The position numbers were made by a program, and so were the translations under genes. Shown here piece after piece: positions 7,983 through 17,038 of a DNA stretch of 64,000 nt. Location: assembly GCF_011634895.1 (NCBI RefSeq), contig NZ_SIRR01000003.1, positions 248,001 through 312,000 of the forward strand, given 5' to 3'. The DNA comes from Rheinheimera pleomorphica. GTDB lineage: Bacteria > Pseudomonadota > Gammaproteobacteria > Enterobacterales > Alteromonadaceae. A model generated the notes under the pieces. The model did no database searches. It worked only from the letters and a program-made list of their open reading frames with translations, and had not been told where the DNA came from. The stretch's first letter is position 1. Every line of letters begins with the position of its first letter.

Positions 7983-10031
7983 ATGTCAGCCAGCGACAAT
8001 GTATTACTCAGTTTTACCGGCTTGCCGCCATTTTCAGCCATTACGCCAGAGCAAGTAAAACCGGCGGTAGAGCAGGCAATTGCGCAGGCTCGCGCAGCAG
8101 TAGAGCGTGTGGTAGCCGCGTCACAGGTGAGTTGGGCCAGCCTGATAGAACAGCTGGAGCAAGACAGCGAGCGCTTAAGCAAGCTGTGGTCGCCGGTGTC
8201 GCATATGAACTCGGTCGTCAATACGCCCGAGCTGCGTCAGGCTTACGAAAGCTGTTTACCCCTATTGTCAGAATTTAGCACCTGGCTGGGGCAACATGAA
8301 GGGTTGTACCAAAAGTATCAGCAGCTGGCGCAGAGTGCTGAATATGCCAGCTTGACAGCGGCGCAGCAAAAGGTGATTCAAAATGCGCTACGCGATTTTA
8401 AATTGTCAGGCATAGGTTTGCCGGCAGAGAAAAAGCAGCGCTATGGCGACATTCAAAGCCGGTTGTCGGATTTAGGCTCGCAATTTGCCAATAATACGCT
8501 GGACGCTACCCAGGCCTGGTTTAAGCAGATCACTAATGAGGCTGATTTAGCCGGTTTGCCGGAAGATGCCAAACTGGCGGCGGCAGAAGAGGCGAAAAAC
8601 CGTGAGCTGGATGGCTGGGTGTTTACGCTGGAGTTTCCAAGTTACATCGCTGTAATGACCTATGCTGATAAGCGTGACCTGCGCGAAGAGCTGTACAGCG
8701 CTTATTGTACCCGGGCGTCAGATCAGGGCCCGACCGCTGGCCAGTTTGATAATAGCGCCATTATTGAAGAAACCCTGGCGCTAAAGCATGAGCTGGCGCA
8801 GCTGTTAGATTTTAACAATGCCGCAGAAGAATCACTGGCCACCAAAATGGCTGAGTCGCCGTCACAGGTGCTGGATTTTCTGCATGATTTAGCCCGCCGT
8901 GCGAAACCGCAGGCAGAACAAGACTTAGCTGAGTTAACCGCTTTTGCCAAGCGCGAATACGGGGCTATTGATCTGGCCGCCTGGGATGTCGCTTACTACG
9001 CGGAAAAACTAAAGCAGGCCAAGTATGCCATTTCAGACGAGCAGCTGCGGCCGTATTTTCCTGAGCATAAAGTCGTCGCCGGCTTATTCAGCGTACTTAA
9101 CAAACTGTTTGGCGTGACAGTGACTCAGCGCGAAGGCGTTGATGTCTGGCACAGCGACGTTAAGTTTTACGATATTTTTGACGCTCAGGGTGAGCTGCGC
9201 GGCAGTTTTTATCTCGATTTATACGCCCGGGCGAAAAAGCGCGGCGGCGCTTGGATGGATGCTTGCCAGGGACGGTGTATTCTGGCTGATGGCAGTGTGC
9301 AAACACCGGTGGCCTATTTAACCTGCAACTTTAATAAACCGGTGGGCGGCAAGCCAGCGCTGTTTACCCATGATGAAGTGGTGACCTTGTTCCACGAATT
9401 TGGTCATGGCATTCATCATATGCTAACCAAAGTGGACGCAGCGGCCGTAGCCGGTATTAATGGTGTGGCCTGGGATGCGGTAGAACTACCCAGCCAGTTT
9501 TTAGAAAACTGGTGCTGGCAGGCTGAGGCGCTGGCGATTATCTCCGGCCACTACGAAACCGGCGAGCCGTTACCACAAGACTTGCTGGATAAAATGCTGG
9601 CGGCGAAAAACTTCCAGTCCGCGATGTTTTTGGTGCGTCAGCTGGAGTTTGCTTTGTTTGATTTTCGTCTGCATGCCGAGTATGACCCAACGCTGGGCGG
9701 CCGGGTACAGCAAATGCTGGACGAAGTGCGCTCAGAAGTATCGGTCATTATTCCGCCGCGTTTTAACCGCTTTCAGCACGGCTTTAGCCATATTTTCGCC
9801 GGCGGTTATGCGGCCGGTTATTACAGCTACCTGTGGGCAGAGGTGCTGTCGGCCGATGCCTTTGGCCGCTTTGAAGAAGAAGGCATTTTTAATGCCGACA
9901 CCGGGCGTGACTTTTTACGCTGGATCTTAGAGCGCGGTGGCAGCGCCGAGCCTATGGAGTTGTTTAAAGGCTTTCGTGGCCGTGAGCCGAGCAACGAAGC
10001 CTTACTGCGGCATATGGGGATTGCCGGTTAA
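7983..10031 (+). CDS. prlC: Oligopeptidase A
   Basis: A 682-residue M3-family zinc metallopeptidase that degrades short peptides and cleaved signal peptides in the cytoplasm. The zinc site is HEFGH at residues 471-475, inside TLFHEFGHGIHH, with the downstream Glu ligand in the conserved ELPSQFLENW block. Length matches E. coli PrlC (about 680). The start at 7983 was chosen because AAGGGA lies 5-10 bp before it; an in-frame upstream ATG at 7959 would add eight unlikely residues. Confidence 0.95.
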   Translation: MSASDNVLLSFTGLPPFSAITPEQVKPAVEQAIAQARAAVERVVAASQVSWASLIEQLEQDSERLSKLWSPVSHMNSVVNTPELRQAYESCLPLLSEFSTWLGQHEGLYQKYQQLAQSAEYASLTAAQQKVIQNALRDFKLSGIGLPAEKKQRYGDIQSRLSDLGSQFANNTLDATQAWFKQITNEADLAGLPEDAKLAAAEEAKNRELDGWVFTLEFPSYIAVMTYADKRDLREELYSAYCTRASDQGPTAGQFDNSAIIEETLALKHELAQLLDFNNAAEESLATKMAESPSQVLDFLHDLARRAKPQAEQDLAELTAFAKREYGAIDLAAWDVAYYAEKLKQAKYAISDEQLRPYFPEHKVVAGLFSVLNKLFGVTVTQREGVDVWHSDVKFYDIFDAQGELRGSFYLDLYARAKKRGGAWMDACQGRCILADGSVQTPVAYLTCNFNKPVGGKPALFTHDEVVTLFHEFGHGIHHMLTKVDAAAVAGINGVAWDAVELPSQFLENWCWQAEALAIISGHYETGEPLPQDLLDKMLAAKNFQSAMFLVRQLEFALFDFRLHAEYDPTLGGRVQQMLDEVRSEVSVIIPPRFNRFQHGFSHIFAGGYAAGYYSYLWAEVLSADAFGRFEEEGIFNADTGRDFLRWILERGGSAEPMELFKGFRGREPSNEALLRHMGIAG

Positions 10032-10090
10032 CAATTCATTGCCAATTCAGCGCCGCTCTGCCAAGCTGACAGCAGAAAACAGGAGGTATT

Positions 10091-10588
10091 ATGCGAATGA
10101 CAACAGCGTTAATGTTGGCGGCCACTATGTTACTGGTGGCGTGTCAGCAAGGGCAGGCGAATAGCGAAGGTGCCGGGCAGCGTGTGGCGCCCGAACCCTT
10201 AGTAGAGCCGATCGATCCGCAGGTTAATCCAGTAGCGGCGGTGAAAGCGAGGAAGCAACAAATGACAGCTGATGTAAACTTAAATGCCATGCGCAGCGAG
10301 ATTATGACGCTGATTGGCGATGCCAAAGCCGACAATATTGCCCAGTGCCGGGTGGTAGCTTTTGGCAGTAAACCTTGTGGCGGGCCGTCCAGTTATATTG
10401 CTGTGTCGGTAAAAGCGCTGGATGAAGAACACATCATGGCATTAATTCACAAATACAATGCCGCCGTTAAAGCCGATAATGAGCGCCGCGGACTGATGTC
10501 TGACTGTGCAGTGGTGCCTAAACCTGCGGTAGTGCTGGAAAATGGTGTCTGCACCTTAAAAGCCGGTGCGGATACTGCAATCTACTAA
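10091..10588 (+). CDS. Putative lipoprotein of unknown function
   Basis: A 165-residue protein with a lipoprotein signal peptide: MRMTTALMLAATMLLVAC, lipobox LVAC with Cys18. The mature part begins with a low-complexity linker rich in Pro, Glu and Val. A small domain follows with four further cysteines (AQCRVV, KPCGG, SDCAVV, GVCTL) that could form two disulfides. A strong AGGAGG site precedes the ATG. The family is not recognised. It lies 59 bp after prlC and is followed by a strong terminator, so it may be the last gene of a prlC unit. Confidence 0.7.
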   Translation: MRMTTALMLAATMLLVACQQGQANSEGAGQRVAPEPLVEPIDPQVNPVAAVKARKQQMTADVNLNAMRSEIMTLIGDAKADNIAQCRVVAFGSKPCGGPSSYIAVSVKALDEEHIMALIHKYNAAVKADNERRGLMSDCAVVPKPAVVLENGVCTLKAGADTAIY

Positions 10589-10610
10589 GATTGCTACTGG
10601 TTTGACAGCG

Positions 10611-10640
10611 AAGGCAACAGTACACTGTTGCCTTATTTTT
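10611..10640 (+). terminator. Rho-independent terminator
   Basis: AAGGCAACAG, a TACA loop and CTGTTGCCTT form a perfect 10-bp stem followed by ATTTTT. It ends the prlC-lipoprotein transcript 22 bp after the lipoprotein stop. Confidence 0.85.
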
Positions 10641-10660
10641 AGTGGTAAAAGGTAAGTGGT

Positions 10661-11362
10661 GTGACAACAGCAGAACCCTTTGAACGTATTTATCAGCGCG
10701 CCTGCGAACGTAAAGGCGGTAAAGCGGCATTGGAAGCCTTGTTAGGGCACAGTGCCAGCGCGGCTGAAATCAGTGTCATACCAGACAACCTGCTGCTGGG
10801 CGAGCTAACCAAAAAAGTGTTTCAATCTGGTTTTGTCTGGCGCGTGGTGCGGCAAAAATGGTCCGGCTTTTGCGACGTGTTTTTTGATTTTGATATTGAA
10901 AAAATGCTGCTGATGAGCGACGAAATGCTCGAAGCCAAAGCACGCGACGAGCGCATTATTCGTAACGCGGCTAAAGTATTTACCATTCGGCATAACGCCA
11001 TGATGATTGATGATATCGCCCGCAAGCACGGCAGCTTTGCCCGTTTTCTGGCTGACTGGCCCAGCACCGATATTATTGGCCTGTGGGCCTATTTAAAACA
11101 ACATGGCGCCCGTTTAGGCGGCAATACCGGCCCTTATGCGCTGCGCGCCATCGGCAAAGATACTTTTATTTTAAGCGAAGATGTTGAAGCGTATCTTAGG
11201 GCAACCAAGGTGTTTGATGGAGGTATCAGCAGTAAGCGTAGCCTTAATCAAATTCAGCAGCAGTTTAATCTTTGGCAGCAGCAGTCTGGCAGAAGTTTAA
11301 CGCAAATCAGCCAGATTATAGCGTTAAGCGTTGGCGAGAATGTCGTAGGCATGCAACGCTAA
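10661..11362 (+). CDS. DNA-3-methyladenine glycosylase I-like protein
   Basis: A 233-residue protein resembling the Tag family (helix-hairpin-helix DNA glycosylases removing 3-methyladenine). Matching features are FQSGFVWRVVRQKWSGFCDVFFDFD and the run through DERIIRNAAKVFTIRHNA, corresponding to the Tag region where the substrate pocket forms. It lacks the N-terminal Cys/His zinc-snap residues of E. coli Tag, so it belongs to a divergent branch; activity is inferred. The start is a GTG at 10661. The stop overlaps the rsmJ start (TAATG), so the two are translationally coupled. Confidence 0.7.
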   Translation: MTTAEPFERIYQRACERKGGKAALEALLGHSASAAEISVIPDNLLLGELTKKVFQSGFVWRVVRQKWSGFCDVFFDFDIEKMLLMSDEMLEAKARDERIIRNAAKVFTIRHNAMMIDDIARKHGSFARFLADWPSTDIIGLWAYLKQHGARLGGNTGPYALRAIGKDTFILSEDVEAYLRATKVFDGGISSKRSLNQIQQQFNLWQQQSGRSLTQISQIIALSVGENVVGMQR

Positions 11363-12111
11363 TGCTAGCGCCGTTACTGAGTAGTGCCGCTTTGCCGGCA
11401 GATTATGCCGCCAGCTTATGTCAGCAGTTTGGTCTGCAACTGAGCGAACACGCCGTTGGCTGGCATTTAGCCTGGCAGGATGATGCGCTGGTGCTGCGCC
11501 ATACTGAATTGGCAAAACAAGGCGATATACTGGTCGATTTTGCCAGTGGTGCCGCCAGTTACCGCCGCTTGCATGGTGGCGGTAAGAATGAAGCCATTGC
11601 TAAAGCCTGTGGCTTAACTAAAAAACGCGATCTGCGCATACTGGATGCCACCGCCGGGCTGGGGCGGGATGCCTTTGTGCTGGCCAGCCTGGGTGCCAGC
11701 GTCACTTTGGTAGAGCGCAATCCGGTTGTGGCGGCGTTGTTGTCCGACGGCCTGCGCCGCGGGGCTGCAACGGCTGAACTTAGTTGGTTAAGCCAGCGTA
11801 TGCAGTTATGCCACTGCAGCGCACTGCAGGCATTAACGCAATGTGCCGCGATAGAGGTGGTGTATTTAGATCCGATGTTTCCGCCACGGGACAAAACCGC
11901 GCTGGTGAAAAAAGAAATGCGCGCGTTTCATGACGTGGTCGGCAGCGATCTGGATGCCGATGCGTTATTGGCTCCGGCGCTTGAGCTGGCAGAAAAACGT
12001 GTGGTAGTAAAACGACCGGCCTATGCCGATTATCTGGCGCAGCAGGCACCGACTATGTCGGTAACAGGAAAAAACAACCGCTTTGACGTGTACGTTAATG
12101 CAGCGATTTAA
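11362..12111 (+). CDS. rsmJ: 16S rRNA m2G1516 methyltransferase RsmJ
   Basis: A 249-residue SAM-dependent methyltransferase that modifies guanosine 1516 of 16S rRNA. Motif I is DATAGLGRDAF, preceded by the conserved GGGKNEAIAKACG block. The catalytic-type motif is YLDPMFPP, and the C-terminus carries the conserved KRPAYADYL and NNRFDVY. The start at 11362 overlaps the upstream stop and gives a length equal to E. coli RsmJ (250). Longer upstream in-frame starts lie inside the preceding gene. Confidence 0.93.
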   Translation: MLAPLLSSAALPADYAASLCQQFGLQLSEHAVGWHLAWQDDALVLRHTELAKQGDILVDFASGAASYRRLHGGGKNEAIAKACGLTKKRDLRILDATAGLGRDAFVLASLGASVTLVERNPVVAALLSDGLRRGAATAELSWLSQRMQLCHCSALQALTQCAAIEVVYLDPMFPPRDKTALVKKEMRAFHDVVGSDLDADALLAPALELAEKRVVVKRPAYADYLAQQAPTMSVTGKNNRFDVYVNAAI

Positions 12112-12151
12112 GCAAATTTGAAACAACACTAAACTTAATGGGGAGAGTAAC

Positions 12152-12625
12152 ATGATTAAAGTCGGCGATAAGTTGCCCGAGGTAAGCTTTTCACAGCTGA
12201 CCAAAGAAGGCGTAATGAACCCAACCACCAGCCAGATTTTTGCCAATAAAAAAGTGGTGCTGTTTGCCGTGCCGGGCGCTTTTACACCCACCTGTTCGGC
12301 CGCCCATTTGCCGGGCTATATTGCGCTGGCCGATCAGATTAAAGCTAAAGGTATTGATGCCATTATCTGTACCGCGGTAAACGATGCCTTTGTGATGAAT
12401 GCCTGGGCAAAAAGCCAGAATGCTGACGAGATCACTTTTTTAGCCGATGGCGGCGCGGCTTTTCACAAGGCAATTGGTTTAACCATGGAAACCGCTGATT
12501 TTGGCGGCACCCGTTCGCAGCGCTATGCGATGGTTGTTGAAAACGGTGTGGTGACCTTGCTGAATGTTGAAGCGCCAAAAACCTTTGAAGTCAGCAAAGC
12601 CGAAGTGATTTTAGCGGCGCTATAA
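12152..12625 (+). CDS. Prx5-type peroxiredoxin
   Basis: A 157-residue peroxiredoxin of the Prx5 group that reduces H2O2 and alkyl hydroperoxides. The peroxidatic Cys is Cys48 in PGAFTPTCS; another Cys at 73 (IICTAVND) is in a position where glutaredoxin-dependent members also carry a cysteine. The C-terminal GTRSQRYAMVVENG holds the conserved active-site Arg. There is no fused glutaredoxin domain, so an external glutathione/glutaredoxin system is likely. A GGGAGA site precedes the ATG. Confidence 0.92.
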   Translation: MIKVGDKLPEVSFSQLTKEGVMNPTTSQIFANKKVVLFAVPGAFTPTCSAAHLPGYIALADQIKAKGIDAIICTAVNDAFVMNAWAKSQNADEITFLADGGAAFHKAIGLTMETADFGGTRSQRYAMVVENGVVTLLNVEAPKTFEVSKAEVILAAL

Positions 12626-12654
12626 AGCGGGCGATAGCAAGCGTTGTCAGCATG

Positions 12655-12686
12655 AACAGCCATTAAGGCGTACCTTAATGGCTGTT
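12655..12686. terminator. Perfect 14-bp hairpin between convergent genes
   Basis: AACAGCCATTAAGG, a CGTA loop and CCTTAATGGCTGTT form a perfect stem between the peroxiredoxin and glycosyltransferase genes, which converge. There is no long T-run, but position and symmetry suggest a bidirectional terminator. Confidence 0.6.
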
Positions 12687-12691
12687 ATACG

Positions 12692-13795
12692 CTACAGGGT
12701 GCGATAAATCTGTTCTAACTTTTGGCACTGTCGGCGAATATTAAAATGCTCGTCAACATGGGCGATACCCGCTTGTGACAATTGATGCCGCAGGGCAGAC
12801 GATTGCAACACGGCCAGTAAGTTGTCGGTGAGCTGGGCGACATTTTTCTGCTCTGACAACAGGCCGGTTTTTTCATTGACTACACCCTCGCTGACACCGC
12901 CGGTAGCGAAAGCCACCACAGGGGTACCCACCGCCTGAGATTCAACGCAAACCGTCGGCATCCCTTCTTCGTTGCCTCTGGCCATCACTATGCTGGGCAA
13001 GCAGGTCACCCAGGCGTTTGCCATCAGCTGCTTCACCTGTTCTCTGTTTTGTGCACCAACAAAGGTAACATTGTTAAGTTCTGCCGCTTGAGCCTGCAAT
13101 TTTTCCTGATAAGTGCCATAGCCGGCAATAATTAACTCGGCATCGGGTAATTTCTTATTAATTTCACGCATAGCCTGCAGCAAATACTGACAGCCCTTTT
13201 GTTCAATTAACCGACCAACAAACAGTATGGTTGGATGTGCAGATTTCTCTGTTGCCGGGGCAAAAAACTGATTATCTATACCGACATAGTGCTGAATAAT
13301 TTTGTCTTGCGGGCAACCACGTTGAATAAGCCTGTTTTTTATAAATTGCGATACCGCGAGGATTTTTGCCGACTGCGAGAACACGATGTCTCGATGCTTA
13401 CTGTTATAAGAAAACTTGTCTTTTTGTGTGATATCCGAACCGTGAAAGGTGGTTAGCAGCGGAATATCCAGCTTTTTGGCAATTGGCGCACAGTAATAGC
13501 CACCTTTGCCAAAGTGCGCATGGATAAGATTTGCCTGTTGTTCGGCCAGTGCTTGTTGCCACTTGGGGGTGAGGCGCTGACAACCATCGAGTAATAATCG
13601 TGATAGCCAAGGTAAGGGCTCTACTGTCGACTGTACACAGGTGGCCTTGCCGGCAATTAAGTCGCTGCCGCTGCTGTCGGTACGTAAGCCGATATACACT
13701 GGCTGGTAGCTTGGCAAATTATTGCCTTGTGCAGCGACAAAGGTGTTGGATCTGGGCAACACCCTTTTGGTAAAAATAAGTACTTTTGGCGACAT
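12692..13795 (-). CDS. Glycosyltransferase family 4 protein
   Basis: A 367-residue GT-B glycosyltransferase. The GT4 signatures are in the C-terminal half: ILFVGRLIEQKGCQYLLQAM, then GNEEGMPTVCVESQAVGTPVVAF with the E-x7-E type donor-binding region. The N-terminal half contains HAHFGKGGYY, as in colanic acid/LPS sugar transferases of the WcaL type. It is cytoplasmic and peripheral, probably transferring a hexose to LPS core or another surface glycan. It lies 8 bp after a second glycosyltransferase gene and near waaA, supporting an LPS-core role. Acceptor and sugar are unknown. Confidence 0.85.
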   Translation of the reverse strand: MSPKVLIFTKRVLPRSNTFVAAQGNNLPSYQPVYIGLRTDSSGSDLIAGKATCVQSTVEPLPWLSRLLLDGCQRLTPKWQQALAEQQANLIHAHFGKGGYYCAPIAKKLDIPLLTTFHGSDITQKDKFSYNSKHRDIVFSQSAKILAVSQFIKNRLIQRGCPQDKIIQHYVGIDNQFFAPATEKSAHPTILFVGRLIEQKGCQYLLQAMREINKKLPDAELIIAGYGTYQEKLQAQAAELNNVTFVGAQNREQVKQLMANAWVTCLPSIVMARGNEEGMPTVCVESQAVGTPVVAFATGGVSEGVVNEKTGLLSEQKNVAQLTDNLLAVLQSSALRHQLSQAGIAHVDEHFNIRRQCQKLEQIYRTL

Positions 13796-13803
13796 GGCGT
13801 GTT

Positions 13804-14715
13804 TTACTTATTAATCAAAGCCGACTTCACCCGGCGGATGGCTTTGCGGATCACCGAAATTTTGCTGTCTTCTTTGTAGCGGCCTTTTTCGGCGTGGCGG
13901 ATAAGCAGCAGGTTAGGCAGGGCTATCGGCGTGCCCTGAGTGCCTAATAACCAGCGTACGGCACGGTCTTCATAGGTTTTAGTCCAGTGATATTTCGGCT
14001 TTTGGTACACGGCTAAGTCATCACAGTAGCCGCAGGCGCGGGCCACGTCGCCATGAATAATCTGAATAGCGCCGGTGGCGCGGTCAAACTTGCGCGGCTT
14101 AAATTTACTTTTATCCACTTCAAGCAATTCGGTCTTATCTTTACCGGCCGAAATCATCGGATCGGCTTCGGTCAGCAGCGGCGTTACCAGCAAGGTGTCC
14201 GGGAAAACCAAAATATCCTGCCGGCCTTTTAACAGTTGCTCCAACGTATCTAAACAGCCTTCATGAAACACCATGTCGCAATCGGCAAACCAGATCCAGT
14301 CGGCTTTTGTCTGCTTAGACGCGTGGTTGCGGCCAATGGCGCGGCGCAGTAATAACGGCGTTGGTAGCTTCTGGAAGTTCCACTGTACGTTAGGCACCAC
14401 AATAGTTTGAAAATGCTGTAGTAACTTAGTTGTTTCAACATCGTCTTCAGAATAAAACACGGTAAAGCGTACTTGCATATTTGTTGGCGGGTATTTCACC
14501 AGCGAGCTTAACTGATAAACGAAAAAGCGCGCGTAGTTCCAGCAGTGGCTGACAATTTCCAGGTTAAGATTGTCGTTAAACACCCTCAGGCTGGCTTTAT
14601 CTGGCTGATTTTTAATAAACGCTGTCGCCGGAAAATAACCCGATGCGGCAAAGCGCAGTAAAAATTCTTTTACGCCATCAAACATAGCCGGTTGCTGGTG
14701 TGCCGGTAACGCCAT
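13804..14715 (-). CDS. GT-A fold glycosyltransferase
   Basis: A 303-residue protein with a GT-A type nucleotide-sugar site: WIWFADCDMVFHEG contains the DxD metal-binding motif, preceded by an RRAIGRNHA segment. The C-terminal TKTYEDRAVRWLLG holds an acidic EDR triplet typical of the catalytic base region. The start at 14715 was chosen because GGAG lies 8 nt upstream; in-frame upstream starts would add hydrophobic, Cys-rich sequence unlike a GT-A enzyme. It forms an operon with the GT4 gene and is divergent from the waaA-kdkA fusion, so an LPS-core role is likely. Confidence 0.75.
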   Translation of the reverse strand: MALPAHQQPAMFDGVKEFLLRFAASGYFPATAFIKNQPDKASLRVFNDNLNLEIVSHCWNYARFFVYQLSSLVKYPPTNMQVRFTVFYSEDDVETTKLLQHFQTIVVPNVQWNFQKLPTPLLLRRAIGRNHASKQTKADWIWFADCDMVFHEGCLDTLEQLLKGRQDILVFPDTLLVTPLLTEADPMISAGKDKTELLEVDKSKFKPRKFDRATGAIQIIHGDVARACGYCDDLAVYQKPKYHWTKTYEDRAVRWLLGTQGTPIALPNLLLIRHAEKGRYKEDSKISVIRKAIRRVKSALINK

Positions 14716-14911
14716 AAGTAAGCTCCAAACAGGGTAACTGCAGCTGCAAAATAAGCAGTGACTAACAACTAAGACGGCGCTAAGCGTAGCATTTATTGCC
14801 GTTTTGAAACAGAATCTTTTGGTAACCACAGCCGGTTTTTGGCATTATAGCGCCTGTTTAACCGCATAGTTACTCTGCCATTGTGCCGCGCCTAACTGCA
14901 GGAAACCCGTC

Positions 14912-16918
14912 ATGTCACAGTTGTTTGCCCGCTATTGCTACAACCTGCTGCTGTATCTGGCTGTGCTGCCGGTGTGGTTATATCTGTTATTGCGCTCGCG
15001 CAAGGACCCGGCCTACCGCCAGCGGCTGGCTGAGCGTTTGGCCTGGCAGCAGGTGCCACAGCAGGCGATGGGCGGCATAGTAGTGCATGCTGTCTCGGTA
15101 GGTGAAGTGGTTGCGGCGACACCGCTGATTAAAGCCTTGCAGCGGCAATATCCTGACCTTACGCTTACCGTTACCTGTACGACACCAACCGGCTCTGCGC
15201 GTATTGTTAATACCTTTGGCGCTGGCGTTTATCATTGTTATTTGCCTTTAGACACCCCAGGCGCGGTAAAGCGCTTTCTGGGCAAGTTGCAGCCACAGGC
15301 GGTGATCCTGTTGGAAACAGAGCTGTGGCCAAATTTATTGCAGCAATGCCGTAAGGCGCTGATCCCGACCGTTGTGGTTAATGCCCGTTTATCGGCGCGA
15401 TCGGCTAAAGGCTACCGCCGTTGGTATGGCGTTAGCCAGTTGGCGCTGCAGAATATCAGCCTGCTGCTGGCACAGGATAAGGCGACAGCCCGCCGCTTTG
15501 CCGCACTCGGTTGCCCGGCACAGCTTAAGGTGTGCGGCAATTTAAAATACGATATGGCACTACCGCCACAGCACTCTGCGCTGGTGGCGCAGTTTCAGCC
15601 GCAATTTGCCGGACGACAGCTGTGGGTGGCCGGCAGTACCCATGCCGGTGAGGATGAGCTGCTGTTAACGGCCTACAAACAGCTCAAAGCTCAGCTGCCA
15701 AATCTGCTGCTGGTATTAGTACCGCGTCACCCGGAGCGCTTTAACACTGTCGCGCAGCTGATCGCGCAGGCTGAGCTTAACTGTGTGCGCCGCAGTGCGG
15801 TCAAAGCCGTCGATGCTACGACGGATGTGATGTTAGCCGACACTATGGGCGAGTTGTTAGCCTGGTACCAGCTGGCCGATGTGGTGTTTATCGGCGGCAG
15901 CTTAATTGAGCGCGGTGGTCATAATCCGCTGGAGGCGATGCATTTTGCCAAGCCGATACAAAGCGGTCGCCATGTGTTTAACTTTGCCACCGCCTACCAG
16001 TGGCTGGCTGCTGAGCAGGCACTGAGCTGGGTAGAGGATGTGCCGTCGTTAGTGCAAAGCACCGCTCAGCTTCTGCATAACACTGCGCTGGCGCAGCAAC
16101 AAGGTGCGAAAGCGCAGGCATTGTATCAGCGCCATGGTGGTGCCAGCAGCCGCATTTGTCAGGCCATTAGCACCTATCTGGCCGAGGGCATCAATGATTT
16201 TGCGGTATCAGCCACGGCAGCGGCTGTTAGCTGGTATCAGCGCGAGGTATTTGGCCACTGTGGGCAGCTCAGCTTTGCGCCGGCTTACTGGCAGCAACAA
16301 CAGGCGGTGATTGGGCAGTCGCAAGGGCGCAACACGGCCTGGTTTATCCGGCATAATCAGCACCGCTTTGTGCTGCGGCATTATTACCGAGGCGGCCTTA
16401 TTGGCAAGCTGATAAAAGATAAGTTTAGTTACCGCTCTGTTATGCACAGCCGGGCAATGCAGGAGTTTGCCTTGCTGCGTCAGTTAAGACGCTATCAGTT
16501 ACCGGTACCGCGGCCTCTGGCGGCACATTATCAGCGCACAGCCTGGCATTATCGCAGCGACCTGATCATTGAGCTGATTGCCGATAGCCGTGATTTGGCC
16601 GGGCTGCTGGGCAGTGGCGAAAGTCTTTCCTGCGGGCAATGGCAGCAGTTAGGCGCTTTGATTGGCCGTTTCCACCAATATGGCGTTTATCATTCTGATT
16701 TGAATTGCCACAATATCCTGCTTGATAGCCAGGGTGATTTCTGGCTTATCGACTTTGACAAATGTGGTTTACGTAGCCCGGGCAGTTGGCAGCAAGCTAA
16801 TTTGGCACGGCTGCAGCGATCCTTGCTAAAAGAACGTACTTTGCAACGCCAGTTTAGCTGGCAGCCACAGCAGTGGCAGTGGTTGTTACAGGGCTATAAC
16901 CGGCAGCTTAACGGCTAA
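14912..16918 (+). CDS. waaA: Fused Kdo transferase (WaaA) and Kdo kinase (KdkA)
   Basis: A 668-residue fusion of two LPS inner-core enzymes. Residues 1-425 are WaaA (KdtA): an N-terminal membrane anchor (about 10-27), the catalytic Glu65 in VVHAVSVGE, ETELWPN, and the CMP-Kdo site GGSLIERGGHNPLEA. Residues from about 435 match KdkA, the kinase that phosphorylates Kdo at O-4: VIGQSQGRNTAWF, LRHYYRGGLIGKLIKDKF, the catalytic loop YHSDLNCHNILLD (His594, Asp596) and LIDFDKCG. Family knowledge: KdkA normally accompanies a monofunctional WaaA that adds one Kdo, and is encoded separately in Haemophilus and Vibrio. The frame is continuous with no stop between the domains. Confidence 0.93.
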   Translation: MSQLFARYCYNLLLYLAVLPVWLYLLLRSRKDPAYRQRLAERLAWQQVPQQAMGGIVVHAVSVGEVVAATPLIKALQRQYPDLTLTVTCTTPTGSARIVNTFGAGVYHCYLPLDTPGAVKRFLGKLQPQAVILLETELWPNLLQQCRKALIPTVVVNARLSARSAKGYRRWYGVSQLALQNISLLLAQDKATARRFAALGCPAQLKVCGNLKYDMALPPQHSALVAQFQPQFAGRQLWVAGSTHAGEDELLLTAYKQLKAQLPNLLLVLVPRHPERFNTVAQLIAQAELNCVRRSAVKAVDATTDVMLADTMGELLAWYQLADVVFIGGSLIERGGHNPLEAMHFAKPIQSGRHVFNFATAYQWLAAEQALSWVEDVPSLVQSTAQLLHNTALAQQQGAKAQALYQRHGGASSRICQAISTYLAEGINDFAVSATAAAVSWYQREVFGHCGQLSFAPAYWQQQQAVIGQSQGRNTAWFIRHNQHRFVLRHYYRGGLIGKLIKDKFSYRSVMHSRAMQEFALLRQLRRYQLPVPRPLAAHYQRTAWHYRSDLIIELIADSRDLAGLLGSGESLSCGQWQQLGALIGRFHQYGVYHSDLNCHNILLDSQGDFWLIDFDKCGLRSPGSWQQANLARLQRSLLKERTLQRQFSWQPQQWQWLLQGYNRQLNG

Positions 16919-17038
16919 AATCGACAGTTTGCCGCAGTTTTTTGGCTTTTATTCACGCTGCGTTCACTTTTTATCTTGGTTTCACCCTTGGTGTCATCGC
17001 CGTTCTTTGATATAACATCAGACGACGGAGGGGCATCT

